A stretch of 37,004 bases of DNA from Verrucomicrobiaceae bacterium TMED86 (GTDB lineage: Bacteria > Verrucomicrobiota > Verrucomicrobiia > Verrucomicrobiales > Akkermansiaceae): the NCBI GenBank assembly GCA_002172625.1, contig NHEN01000075.1, forward strand, positions 1 to 37,004, in the 5' to 3' direction. Position 1 is the stretch's first letter; each line of letters starts with the position of its first letter. Both the position numbers and the translations under genes were made by a program. The notes below the pieces were generated by a model, which ran no database searches, was not told the origin of the DNA, and worked only from the letters and a program-made list of their open reading frames with translations. Positions 25,018 through 33,047 of the stretch are shown one piece after another.

Positions 25018-26519
25018 ACTTTCGGAGCGAGGGTTTTGGCCAATCCAACTGCCCGCATCATGGCGGCAGCCTTGTTGACGGTTTCGTTGTATTCGTAGGT
25101 CGGCACGCTGTCGGCAACGACTCCGGCACCGGCTTGGATATACACCTTATCGTCTTTCACAAGACAGGTCCGCAAGGCGATACAGGAATCGTGATTTCCA
25201 TCCCAACCAAAATAGCCCACCGCTCCCGAGTAGGAGCCGCGTTTATTTTTCTCAAGCGAGTTGATAATCTGCATCGCGCGGATCTTGGGTGCGCCACTCA
25301 CCGTCCCGGCCGGGAAGGTCGAGCGCAGCACGTCGTAAGAACTGTGCTCGGGCGAAAGCTTTCCGCTGACATTGGAAACGATGTGCATCACGTGACTGTA
25401 CCGCTCCACGATCATCTGATCATCGACCGATACCGAGCCATGTTCGGAAATGCGTCCCACGTCATTGCGAGCGAGATCGATCAACATGACATGTTCCGCG
25501 CATTCTTTTTCGTCGGCGAGAAGTTCGGCAGCAAGCGCGTCATCTTCCTCTTTGGTCTTCCCTCTCCAACGCGTTCCGGCAATCGGACGAATATCAATTC
25601 GACCATCAATGGCCCGCACGTGGACTTCCGGCGAACTTCCCACGAGCGAAAAGTCAGGCGTTTCATAGACGAACATGTAAGGCGATGGATTGATGTGTCG
25701 CAGTGCGCGATAAAGATCAATCGGCGCTCCATTAAAGTCTGCTTCGAATCTCTGACTCGGCACGATTTGAAAGGCATCACCGGCCGTGATGTATTCCTTG
25801 GCCTGCACCACCATGCCCTCGTATTCCTCCTGCGTCGTATTGCTCCGCGGTTCGGGAGCTTCGATGTCAGCCAAACCATTGAGCGGAGACATATGAAGCG
25901 GACGATCCAGCATCTCGACCACCGCTTCGATCCGGCCCCGGGCATCAGCATAAGCCTCCTCCGGCGAATCCGCTTCATCGAGCATGGCATTGGCAATCAA
26001 GAGAAGGCGGCGCAACTTGTGATCAAAAACAACAAGAGTATCCGCAAGAAAGAAAATCGATTCCGGCAAACCCAAGTCGTCCTCCGGCGTCTGCGAAACC
26101 GAAGGCTCGAATTGCTGCACCGCATCGTAACCCACATAGCCCACCGCCCCGCCGAAGAAAGGTGGGGCATTGCCATGAGTCACGGGACGATAGCCTTCCA
26201 TGAGACGCTGTATTTCATCAAGGACATCACCTTCACGTTCACGCGACTCCACCTGGCCACCACGCTCGATGGTGACTTCATTCCCCCGGGAGGTGAATAC
26301 CCAGCGCGGCTGGCTTCCAACGATGGACCATCGTCCGCTGGCATCTGTGCTTTCCGCGCTCTCAAAGAGAAAGGCATTTTTGCCATCGCGGAGTTTCAGG
26401 AAAGCCGAGACCGGAGTCTCGAAGTCAGCAGCAAGCTGGGCATACACAGGCACGACGTTTCCGGCCTGTGATAACTCAGCAAACTCCTCTGCGCTTGGCT
26501 TGACGGGGACCTGATTCAC
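25014..26519 (-). CDS. trpE: Anthranilate synthase component I
   Basis: 501 residues, the typical TrpE length. It has FLFESAES in the N-terminal tryptophan-binding region, then IVPSQRFEADF, NPSPYMFVYE, PIAGTRWRG, the metal-binding EHVMLIDLARND, FPAGTVSGAPKIRAM and GAGVVADSVPTYEYNET, all standard chorismate-binding enzyme motifs. The enzyme converts chorismate and ammonia to anthranilate and is normally feedback-inhibited by tryptophan. Translation starts at a GTG with only weak Shine-Dalgarno pairing. The MBL-fold gene ends 45 nt upstream on the same strand; that gap shows no obvious leader peptide with tandem Trp codons. The stop overlaps the start of the small DUF2007-like gene. Confidence 0.93.
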   Translation of the reverse strand: MNQVPVKPSAEEFAELSQAGNVVPVYAQLAADFETPVSAFLKLRDGKNAFLFESAESTDASGRWSIVGSQPRWVFTSRGNEVTIERGGQVESREREGDVLDEIQRLMEGYRPVTHGNAPPFFGGAVGYVGYDAVQQFEPSVSQTPEDDLGLPESIFFLADTLVVFDHKLRRLLLIANAMLDEADSPEEAYADARGRIEAVVEMLDRPLHMSPLNGLADIEAPEPRSNTTQEEYEGMVVQAKEYITAGDAFQIVPSQRFEADFNGAPIDLYRALRHINPSPYMFVYETPDFSLVGSSPEVHVRAIDGRIDIRPIAGTRWRGKTKEEDDALAAELLADEKECAEHVMLIDLARNDVGRISEHGSVSVDDQMIVERYSHVMHIVSNVSGKLSPEHSSYDVLRSTFPAGTVSGAPKIRAMQIINSLEKNKRGSYSGAVGYFGWDGNHDSCIALRTCLVKDDKVYIQAGAGVVADSVPTYEYNETVNKAAAMMRAVGLAKTLAPKV

Positions 26520-26564
26520 TCGGCGCGTAGTTTGCTCATCATCACGACGCTGGCAACCCTGAAT

Positions 26565-27377
26565 CTAACCTCCGAACAACTCTCCGTAAAATGCCGGATC
26601 CACCTCGGGCTCCAGTGACTGCCAGGCCGTCACCTCGTTCTGGCTCGCAGCACAGATCTCGAGCTCATGACCGGAAATCCTTTCCCGCACGACCTCACAA
26701 GCCTTCACCGGGCAGTTACAATCGCTGCTCAGATGCCCCAGCACCACACGTTTCAAGCCCTCGGGAACCAATTCAGCGATCAAATCAGCCGCTTGATCAT
26801 TCGACAAATGCCCATGCTGTGAGGAAATCCGCTGCTTTGTGCTAAAAGGCCGCTTGGTGTCAGCCTCCAACATCCCCCACTCGTAATTAGCTTCCAACAC
26901 CAGGCCTTCAACTCCTTTCAGCGCCCGCAAGACCTGCGTATCAATATGCCCCAAATCCGTCGCCACGGCTACCCGGCGCTCTCCCTTCGAAATGACATAT
27001 CCAACCGGCTCCACCGCATCATGTGGCAGCGGAAAGGTCCCGATCTCAAATCCCTCCCACGAAAATTGCTGTCCGGCCTCAAAAGCGACCCATTCAGCTT
27101 GCTGCTTCAGGCCTTCTTGAACCACCCGTCCGGTCATCACACTCGCCACAATCGGCACCCGCCATTTCCGCAAAAAGACATCCAGCCCCCGAACATGATC
27201 ACCATGTTCATGCGTCAATAATATCCCGGTTAGCTTTTCCGGGCTCACCCCCAGCGCCTCCAGACGTAAGCCCAGCTGCTTCGCGCTCAGTCCGGCATCG
27301 ACGAGAAGGTATTTCCCCTCACTTTCCACCACGGTCGAATTTCCACCGCTACCACTTCCTAGAACTGCAAAACGCAT
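26565..27377 (-). CDS. MBL-fold metallo-hydrolase, WalJ/YycJ-like
   Basis: 270 residues with the metallo-beta-lactamase fold. It starts with SGSGGNST, has the di-zinc motif HEHGDH at 56-61, then PLPHDAVEPVGY, VATDLGHID, EANYEW and VLGHLSSDCN, all matching the WalJ/YycJ branch. That group includes Bacillus YycJ (WalJ), encoded with the WalKR two-component system and suggested to act on DNA or RNA. The substrate here is unknown. It is the first gene upstream of trpE on the same strand, with a 45-nt gap, and may be co-transcribed with it by chance of location. Confidence 0.85.
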   Translation of the reverse strand: MRFAVLGSGSGGNSTVVESEGKYLLVDAGLSAKQLGLRLEALGVSPEKLTGILLTHEHGDHVRGLDVFLRKWRVPIVASVMTGRVVQEGLKQQAEWVAFEAGQQFSWEGFEIGTFPLPHDAVEPVGYVISKGERRVAVATDLGHIDTQVLRALKGVEGLVLEANYEWGMLEADTKRPFSTKQRISSQHGHLSNDQAADLIAELVPEGLKRVVLGHLSSDCNCPVKACEVVRERISGHELEICAASQNEVTAWQSLEPEVDPAFYGELFGG

Positions 27378-27453
27378 CGCCTTGAGAATGCTCTAAATAC
27401 AGCCGTGAAGCAATCATTTGAAATAAGGAATGTTCATTCCCCTTACCCGTTTT

Positions 27454-27678
27454 TCACCAAGTCTCCTGGTTCCTCGCAATCGTATTCACAAGAGTTCCGG
27501 CCACGATGATAAGAACGATCGAAACACCCCCATCTATGATCGAGAGGTTTGGTGCTTCCTGGTATTCGGTAATGCTCTCTGCATTCATGTAGGCTTTTGT
27601 TGAAATCCGGGTCATGACTCCGGAAAACAGCCACACGGCCCACCACCAACCCAGCAATTGACCATCCGGGAGTAAACT
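27454..27678 (-). pseudogene. Remnant of a DUF4328-like membrane protein
   Basis: The minus-strand frame from 27678 to the stop at 27454 reads about 74 residues: LLGWWWAVWLF opens a first membrane helix, a polar loop follows (AYMNAESITEYQEA), and IVLIIVAGTLVNTI forms a second helix before RNQETW. This matches the C-terminal part of DUF4328 proteins as I remember them. An in-frame TGA at 27679-27681 precedes it, there is no ATG and no ribosome-binding site, and the family normally has more membrane helices. I therefore read it as an N-terminally truncated remnant; a TTG-started short gene (27657) is the alternative. Confidence 0.45.
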
Positions 27679-27753
27679 TCACCCCCGTTCAAAATCACCT
27701 CCGCATTCTATTTGCGCCCTCACGAAATCGTTCTTAGTATCTCTAAATCACCC

Positions 27754-28206
27754 ATGAAATTTCTTCTCCTACTTCCCTTCGTCGCTTTTTTCGCAATGAG
27801 CTGCACACACACCAGCAGCACGCCTGACGGACGCATCAGCAAGAATCCCCAATTCTACGACTCACTCGACGGTCGTGAGCAACTCATGGTCAAAACCGGC
27901 CAAATCGAAAACGGTATGTCCAAATCATCCGTCTGGCTCGCCTGGGGAGAACCAGCCGCCAGAAATCACGGTCAGAACGGCAGCGCTCGCACCGAGCAAT
28001 GGATCTACCGCAACTACCGCCCTATTTACACCCAGTCCGTCTTCGGAGGCTCGGGCTACAGACAACTCTACGGCCGCCGCCACTACAACTACGGGTATTA
28101 CGGAAGCGGCCTGGGACTGGGCGTCTCCTACGTCCCCTATCCCTCGGCCCGCGTCGATTTTGAAAACGATCGCGTCGTCCGGTGGACTCGGGGCAGCCGC
28201 CGCTAG
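27754..28206 (+). CDS. Lipoprotein with a BamE/SmpA-like core
   Basis: 150 residues. The ATG at 27754 begins a lipoprotein signal peptide with the lipobox FAMSC (MKFLLLLPFVAFFAMSC). The core GQIENGMSKSSVWLAWGEPA followed by EQWIYRNY resembles the short BamE/SmpA-type domain found in envelope lipoproteins: a GM-x-(3)-V-x-x-A-x-G-x-P motif before a W-x-Y strand. The rest is a Tyr/Gly-rich region (RQLYGRRHYNYGYYGSG) that may form a beta-structure or surface loops. The function is unknown; outer-membrane assembly or stability is inferred only from the similarity. It is convergent with gpmI, whose stop lies 3 nt away. Confidence 0.65.
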   Translation: MKFLLLLPFVAFFAMSCTHTSSTPDGRISKNPQFYDSLDGREQLMVKTGQIENGMSKSSVWLAWGEPAARNHGQNGSARTEQWIYRNYRPIYTQSVFGGSGYRQLYGRRHYNYGYYGSGLGLGVSYVPYPSARVDFENDRVVRWTRGSRR

Positions 28207-28208
28207 GT

Positions 28209-29744
28209 CTACTTCAGCAAACTCTTCCCGGTCATCTCCTTGGGAGCCTTGACCCCAAGCATATCCAGAAGAGTCGGAGCGACATCCGCAAGGATTCCGT
28301 CGGCGACCTTCCGCTTCTTTTCATCGTCGGCAACATACCAAAGATGCACCAAATTAGTGGTGTGCGCGGTGTGAGGCGAGCCATCGGCATTGCGCATGAA
28401 TTCGCAATTGCCATGATCCGCCGTGATGAGAAGCTTTCCTCCCAAACGCAAAGTCTCTTCAGTCACGGCCCTCACCGCATCATCAATCCGCGTCACTGCT
28501 TTCTTGGCAGCTTCCACCACGCCGGTGTGCCCCACCATATCAGGATTGGCGAAGTTGATAATGACGAGATCGTAATCCTTGAGGTGCGTCACGACGTATT
28601 CTTCGACCTCCTCCGAACTCATCTCCGGCTTGAGGTCATAAGTCGCGACATCCTTGGGCGAGGGAACGACCTTGCGATCCTCCCCCTTGTAATTTTTCTC
28701 CAAGCCGCCGTTGAAGAAATACGACACGTGCGGGTATTTCTCGGTTTCGGCAATTCGCAGCTGCGTCTTGCCTGCCTTCGACACCGCTTCACCGAGCGTC
28801 ATCTTGATCGTCTCCGGCGGGAATACCACCGGACAGTCGTAAGTCTCGTCATATTCCGTCAGCGTCAAAAAATCCACTCTGGGACGACGTCCCGCCTTGA
28901 ACTCCTTAAAGGTCGGACGAGTCAGGAACACCTCGCAAAGTTGACGCGCCCGGTCGGCCCGGAAGTTGAAGAATATCACGACGTCCTCATCACGCACCCG
29001 CTTTTGCTCGTGGCTGAAAAAGATCATCGGCATGAGAAATTCGTCGGTCTTATCCTGCGAGTATTTTTGCGCAATCGCCTCGCTGGCCAAAATATCGTGC
29101 TTCTCCCCTTTTCCCCAAACGATGGCATCCCAGGCCAATTTCGTCCGCTCCCAGCGACGATCACGGTCCATCGCGTAGTAACGACCAATCACGGTGGCGA
29201 TGCGGGCATTATACTTCGCCAATTCATCCTCAACATAACTCACATATCCCTGTCCACCGGTCGGCGAAGTGTCCCGTCCATCGGTGATGGCATGCACCAT
29301 CATGTCCTCGCAGCCGCTTTCGCGCGCCGCTTTGGCCAGGGCGATCAACTGGTCCTGGTGACTGTGCACTCCACCATCGGAAACCAATCCGATAAAGTGA
29401 ATCCGCTTCCCTTTCGCCTTCTTAAAGGCGGCTTTGAGAGTTTTAACGTCCTTCAGAGTATCCTCCTCGATCGATTTATTGATCCGGGTCAGGTCCTGAT
29501 AAACGATCCGTCCCGCGCCGAGATTCAAATGCCCCACTTCGGAGTTCCCCATCTGCCCGTCGGGAAGCCCCACATCCAGTCCGGACGCCGAGAGCGAACC
29601 TTTCGGGTAAAGTTTTTCCATTTCGTCGTGAAATGGCGTGGTCGCCAACTCCACGGCATTGCCGTCTTTCTTCGCCGTCTTCTTGCCACCGGGATTTACA
29701 CCCCAACCGTCACGAATAATCAAAACTACAGGTTTCTTGGCCAT
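28209..29744 (-). CDS. gpmI: Cofactor-independent phosphoglycerate mutase
   Basis: 511 residues, typical for iPGM. It opens LIIRDGWG at 9-15, carries the phosphorylated nucleophile Ser68 in MGNSEVGHLNLGAGR, and later has ITDGRDTSPTGG, HSHQDQ, the metal motif FFNFRADRARQL, FANPDMVGHTG and LITADHGNCEFM. The enzyme interconverts 3- and 2-phosphoglycerate in glycolysis and gluconeogenesis using two Mn ions. The ATG at 29744 starts MAKKPVV. It lies 182 nt downstream of the flavoprotein gene on the same strand and is probably transcribed from its own promoter, which I could not place. Confidence 0.95.
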   Translation of the reverse strand: MAKKPVVLIIRDGWGVNPGGKKTAKKDGNAVELATTPFHDEMEKLYPKGSLSASGLDVGLPDGQMGNSEVGHLNLGAGRIVYQDLTRINKSIEEDTLKDVKTLKAAFKKAKGKRIHFIGLVSDGGVHSHQDQLIALAKAARESGCEDMMVHAITDGRDTSPTGGQGYVSYVEDELAKYNARIATVIGRYYAMDRDRRWERTKLAWDAIVWGKGEKHDILASEAIAQKYSQDKTDEFLMPMIFFSHEQKRVRDEDVVIFFNFRADRARQLCEVFLTRPTFKEFKAGRRPRVDFLTLTEYDETYDCPVVFPPETIKMTLGEAVSKAGKTQLRIAETEKYPHVSYFFNGGLEKNYKGEDRKVVPSPKDVATYDLKPEMSSEEVEEYVVTHLKDYDLVIINFANPDMVGHTGVVEAAKKAVTRIDDAVRAVTEETLRLGGKLLITADHGNCEFMRNADGSPHTAHTTNLVHLWYVADDEKKRKVADGILADVAPTLLDMLGVKAPKEMTGKSLLK

Positions 29745-29897
29745 TGCAAGACCGTGTTAAGCCGATCAGCCAGCGACTAAAAGCTAAATCCCTTTCCCCT
29801 CGGTCCTCTGACCCTGTTTTTTCAAATTCACCAAGCCCATTTCTGATGAAATTTTCGCACCGCCCGATCTCGCATCCAAATCACATCAATCATCTTA

Positions 29898-29920
29898 AAC
29901 AACAACTCCGCCAATGGCGG
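29898..29920 (-). terminator. Possible terminator after the flavoprotein gene
   Basis: On the minus strand CCGCC pairs with GGCGG around a 3-nt loop, followed by AGTTGTTGTTT. It begins just after the stop codon at 29927. The T-rich tail is interrupted by G, so the call is moderate. Confidence 0.4.
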
Positions 29921-29926
29921 TGCCAC

Positions 29927-31756
29927 TCACCCCAATTCCTTGACAGCCCGATGCGCCATCAGGATTGCAGCCTTGGCGTCGGCTTCCGGAGCGGAGTCGG
30001 CATTGGCGATAGTAATTCGACCAAATGGCTGGCGACCAATCCTTGTCGAATTCCCCGGACCTCCGGTGGTATAGCCATGCGCCCAACGGTTCACCGCAAT
30101 ACTCTCAACATCTCTGTCGAAATCAAATAATTCCCCGTTAAGCATTCCGCCAAGGTGACTCCGAATCTCTTCTTCGTAATCGCTAAATTTCAAACCAAGC
30201 ATCCGATACCGGGCTTCTCGATACTGCTCGATCCGGGGCGTCCCATATTTTTCTCCGTAGGGACAGCTGATCATCTGAATCACGCAAGGGTCATCCGGTG
30301 ACTTCGTGAATTGATAGCCTCCCATACTTACCGGGAAATCCATGAGAACTGCCTGGTGCATATTCCCGGGCGACATGGCCAAACCAATACCCCTCTCTTT
30401 CATCGCTCTCCAATTCCGCAAACCCACCGTAGTATACTGCAACGGACTCTTCTCCTGCAGCCTTAATGCCGACGCCTGCGTCTTCGGGAGGTCCGGCACG
30501 ATGTGTGGGATCATCTTGTTATGGCAAGCCAGAACGACAGCTCCAGCCTTCACCCGAAAGGGCCTATCGCCCTGAATATAGGTCACGAAAACCTCACTGG
30601 AATCTTTGGGGGCACCACCATGCCGCACCTCAATCACAGTACTATTCAGCCTGATTCGCATAGCATTCCCGGATTGGTCCAATTCAGAGTAATCGAATCG
30701 CGAAAGCAGCAGCTCTTCGGCATTCTTCCCCTTTCCCACCTTGGGAATCATCTTCTTAACCAAGGCCCGTGCGACCCCTGCATTACCATCTGGAAAATGA
30801 TGAATATATGGATTCTCCTTATCGTAGACTGCCACTGGCGAGAATCCCAGTGCTCCGCAATCCTTGGCGGCCCGGATGCTCATCAAGTCGGTTCCCGTGC
30901 TGGCCCAGTCGAGGCCGGAATTCCTGGCCATCCTCAGCACACCCGGGTCATCAACACCCAGGACATTCTTCAAATAATCAAAGTACGATGTATTATCGAG
31001 ATAGCCTTTCAACTCACCCTTGGGGACCTTGATTGAATGTAATCCACTGTTGAGAACACGAAGCAATTGTTCTTTCCCCCGATCACTTAAAGCTGCCTCC
31101 TGGGCGGCTTCGGCACTTGACAGCCTGGCACCCTGCAAACCCTCGATGTAGTTCGGGTAATTGCAATACGGATGCCTAACTACCTTGTCTCGCCCGAAAA
31201 CCTGCTTGTTAAAATAGGTCACAGCCCCAAGATCGTGTCTCTTAAAAAAATCTCGATCATAGGCCGTTTTGAACAGCTCAAGATCAACCCCGATTTCCTT
31301 GAAAAGCTGGAGCACAACTTCACCACCTTCATGAGGCTTAACCAGAGTTTGCGAACCGCCGTAGGTGATTCGGGTATTCCCATCTATGGTATGTTCGTTA
31401 CGCTTGGCATGCCCCCCAAAATCGTCGTGGTTATCTAGAATTAAGACCCTCTTATCCCGCCCATGTTTCTGCTGATAAAAGTAGGCCGCTGAAAGCCCGC
31501 TGAGACCTCCACCAACAACGATCAGATCGTAGATTTCCGCCGACTCACTGACTTTTCCCCAGTCAGATTGCGGACCCCATGCCCGGCTGTGCGCGTGCTC
31601 ATTTGAACCTGGATGACTCCCTCTCAACCCGGTCCGCAAAGGAGGATAATATGATGAATCAAGCGCGCGCTGTGCGACCGCTTCATTGGGCAACAGGGAA
31701 CTTCCTGCAGCTAACAGGGACCCATTAATAAAGTCTCTTCTTGTGATCTCACTCAT
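29927..31756 (-). CDS. Tat-exported FAD oxidoreductase, spermidine dehydrogenase-like
   Basis: About 609 residues. A twin-arginine signal starts the protein (TRRDFINGSLLAAGSS, Arg6-Arg7). A conserved stretch YYPPLRTGLRGSHPGSNEHAH precedes the FAD-binding fold IVVGGGLSGLSAA (GGGLSG at 82-87) and LDNHDDFGGHAKRNE. These features, including the PPL-x-T-G-L-R-G-S-H-P-G pattern, match the SpdH (spermidine dehydrogenase) family as I know it. SpdH oxidises polyamines, so a periplasmic amine-oxidising role is inferred; the true substrate is unknown. The ATG at 31756 is preferred over a TTG at 31771 because GAGG lies nine bases before it. No polyamine genes are nearby. Confidence 0.8.
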   Translation of the reverse strand: MSEITRRDFINGSLLAAGSSLLPNEAVAQRALDSSYYPPLRTGLRGSHPGSNEHAHSRAWGPQSDWGKVSESAEIYDLIVVGGGLSGLSAAYFYQQKHGRDKRVLILDNHDDFGGHAKRNEHTIDGNTRITYGGSQTLVKPHEGGEVVLQLFKEIGVDLELFKTAYDRDFFKRHDLGAVTYFNKQVFGRDKVVRHPYCNYPNYIEGLQGARLSSAEAAQEAALSDRGKEQLLRVLNSGLHSIKVPKGELKGYLDNTSYFDYLKNVLGVDDPGVLRMARNSGLDWASTGTDLMSIRAAKDCGALGFSPVAVYDKENPYIHHFPDGNAGVARALVKKMIPKVGKGKNAEELLLSRFDYSELDQSGNAMRIRLNSTVIEVRHGGAPKDSSEVFVTYIQGDRPFRVKAGAVVLACHNKMIPHIVPDLPKTQASALRLQEKSPLQYTTVGLRNWRAMKERGIGLAMSPGNMHQAVLMDFPVSMGGYQFTKSPDDPCVIQMISCPYGEKYGTPRIEQYREARYRMLGLKFSDYEEEIRSHLGGMLNGELFDFDRDVESIAVNRWAHGYTTGGPGNSTRIGRQPFGRITIANADSAPEADAKAAILMAHRAVKELG

Positions 31757-31961
31757 ACCTTTTTTCCTCAAGCCAGCAATTTCTGCCGCCGGCTGGAGTT
31801 ACTCCATTTTGGCGATGGGACACAACGAATCTCAAACACTAATGTATTTTGAACGGCAGTCGCAGACCTTTGCAAGACCGAAGCTATCCTCTTAGCGAAT
31901 GACCGTCAATACGCCGCAAAAGGGAGGGTAATTGTCGTATCGAAATCTAGACAACCGAACA

Positions 31962-31987
31962 CCTATACGATAGGTTTTCGCTATAAT
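31962..31987 (+). promoter_or_regulatory. Candidate promoter with palindromic operator before the secreted protein gene
   Basis: A perfect -10 box TATAAT lies at 31982-31987. A small palindrome CCTAT-ACG-ATAGG (31962-31974) covers the spacer region just upstream. No clear -35 hexamer is present, which fits either an activator-dependent or a repressed promoter. The secreted-protein gene starts 58 nt downstream. The flanking 205 nt (31757-31961) back to the divergent flavoprotein gene hold no gene that I can see. Confidence 0.35.
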
Positions 31988-32044
31988 CGAACTTTGTAGC
32001 AGGCAACACTTGCACTTTTTCAGGCGAAGCAATCAATAATCCAA

Positions 32045-32920
32045 ATGAAAGAACACCAAATAGTATCCTGCTATAATTTCAATTTAGCAAAACGTCTCGG
32101 TGCCTACTCGGCTGTCGCCGCAGCGACCGCCTCGGTGGCAGATACAGCCGGAGCCGCCGAGGTGATATGGGATATTCCCGACATCGTAGTCGGGGATGAT
32201 CCCGGTCTTCTGTTCAACATGGTAACCGGCGAAACCGCCAGCGCCGCCAGCGATGAGGGAAACGCAACTCCGGGCTCGATGCGTTTGATCGGCAATTACG
32301 CTGCCCTGACAAGTTTTGCCGGAGCTTATATCTACACTCCTGCCTCAAGTACCTTCGGCGCCTTCGTAGGTGTTGGGTCAGACGCCACCCTGCTTGCAGC
32401 CGGTTCCCAAATCGGCGAGAACCAAACCTTCGGTAGGAACGCCGACTCCTCTTCACTTGGCAACTATGCGAACTTGAACAACTGGAACCTGGAGGGCACC
32501 CGGGGATTTGTTGGAATTCGTTTTAAACTCGACAATGCCACCCACTACGGCTGGGCCGACATCACTTACAATGACGCCCTGAATACCGCAACGCTTCACG
32601 CCTTTGGCTACAATGACACCCCCGAGGCCACATCCACTCCTCCCAGCGATTCAGCTCCTGCACCACTGGCCATCACCGAATTTGAACACGACACAGATGC
32701 CAACACGGTGACCCTGACCTGGCGAAAAACTACCGCCACCTCCTACATTCTCAAATACTCGACCGACATGAGCGACTGGAGTCAGGACCTGGATGACGGC
32801 ATCACCGCAGCCGATGACGAGAACCCCCAAGATACAGATCACATCACAGTGACCTTCCCCTTGTTCGAAACTCTGACAGAAGAACCTGATCTCTTTTTCC
32901 GTATCGAAGAGGAAATCTAA
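32045..32920 (+). CDS. Secreted protein of unknown function with C-terminal beta-sandwich
   Basis: 291 residues. A signal-like segment (LGAYSAVAAATASVADTAGA) follows a short polar start. The middle has a repeated Gly/Ser/Asn-rich beta pattern, including HYGWADITYN and TLHAFGYND. This resembles a short module in many verrucomicrobial secreted proteins. The C-terminal ~95 residues (AITEFEHD, then YILKYSTDMSDW) form the lineage-typical terminal beta-sandwich. No enzyme motif is visible. The ATG at 32045 has only a weak ribosome-binding site (AATCCAA). A promoter candidate lies 58 nt upstream. Confidence 0.65.
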   Translation: MKEHQIVSCYNFNLAKRLGAYSAVAAATASVADTAGAAEVIWDIPDIVVGDDPGLLFNMVTGETASAASDEGNATPGSMRLIGNYAALTSFAGAYIYTPASSTFGAFVGVGSDATLLAAGSQIGENQTFGRNADSSSLGNYANLNNWNLEGTRGFVGIRFKLDNATHYGWADITYNDALNTATLHAFGYNDTPEATSTPPSDSAPAPLAITEFEHDTDANTVTLTWRKTTATSYILKYSTDMSDWSQDLDDGITAADDENPQDTDHITVTFPLFETLTEEPDLFFRIEEEI

Positions 32921-33047
32921 TTTGAAACTCCCCGGGAAATCACTTATCTTGTTCCCCTGCCTGATAAGTTTCACAACCTAACCGGAGCATTCACACGGCG
33001 TGGCGATTATCAGTCACCACCCTCTCGTTTTTCAATCAGATCGACCG

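Noticed and set aside
25134-26471. 445-codon open frame on the plus strand
   Set aside because: It is antisense to trpE, which has every expected motif.
28182-29780. 532-codon open frame on the plus strand
   Set aside because: It is antisense to gpmI, whose motifs are all present; its residues match no pattern and reflect codon bias on the other strand.
32950-32976. Hairpin CTTATC/GATAAG after the secreted-protein gene
   Set aside because: The 6-bp stem has a loop of about 14 nt and no T-tract, so it is not a credible terminator.
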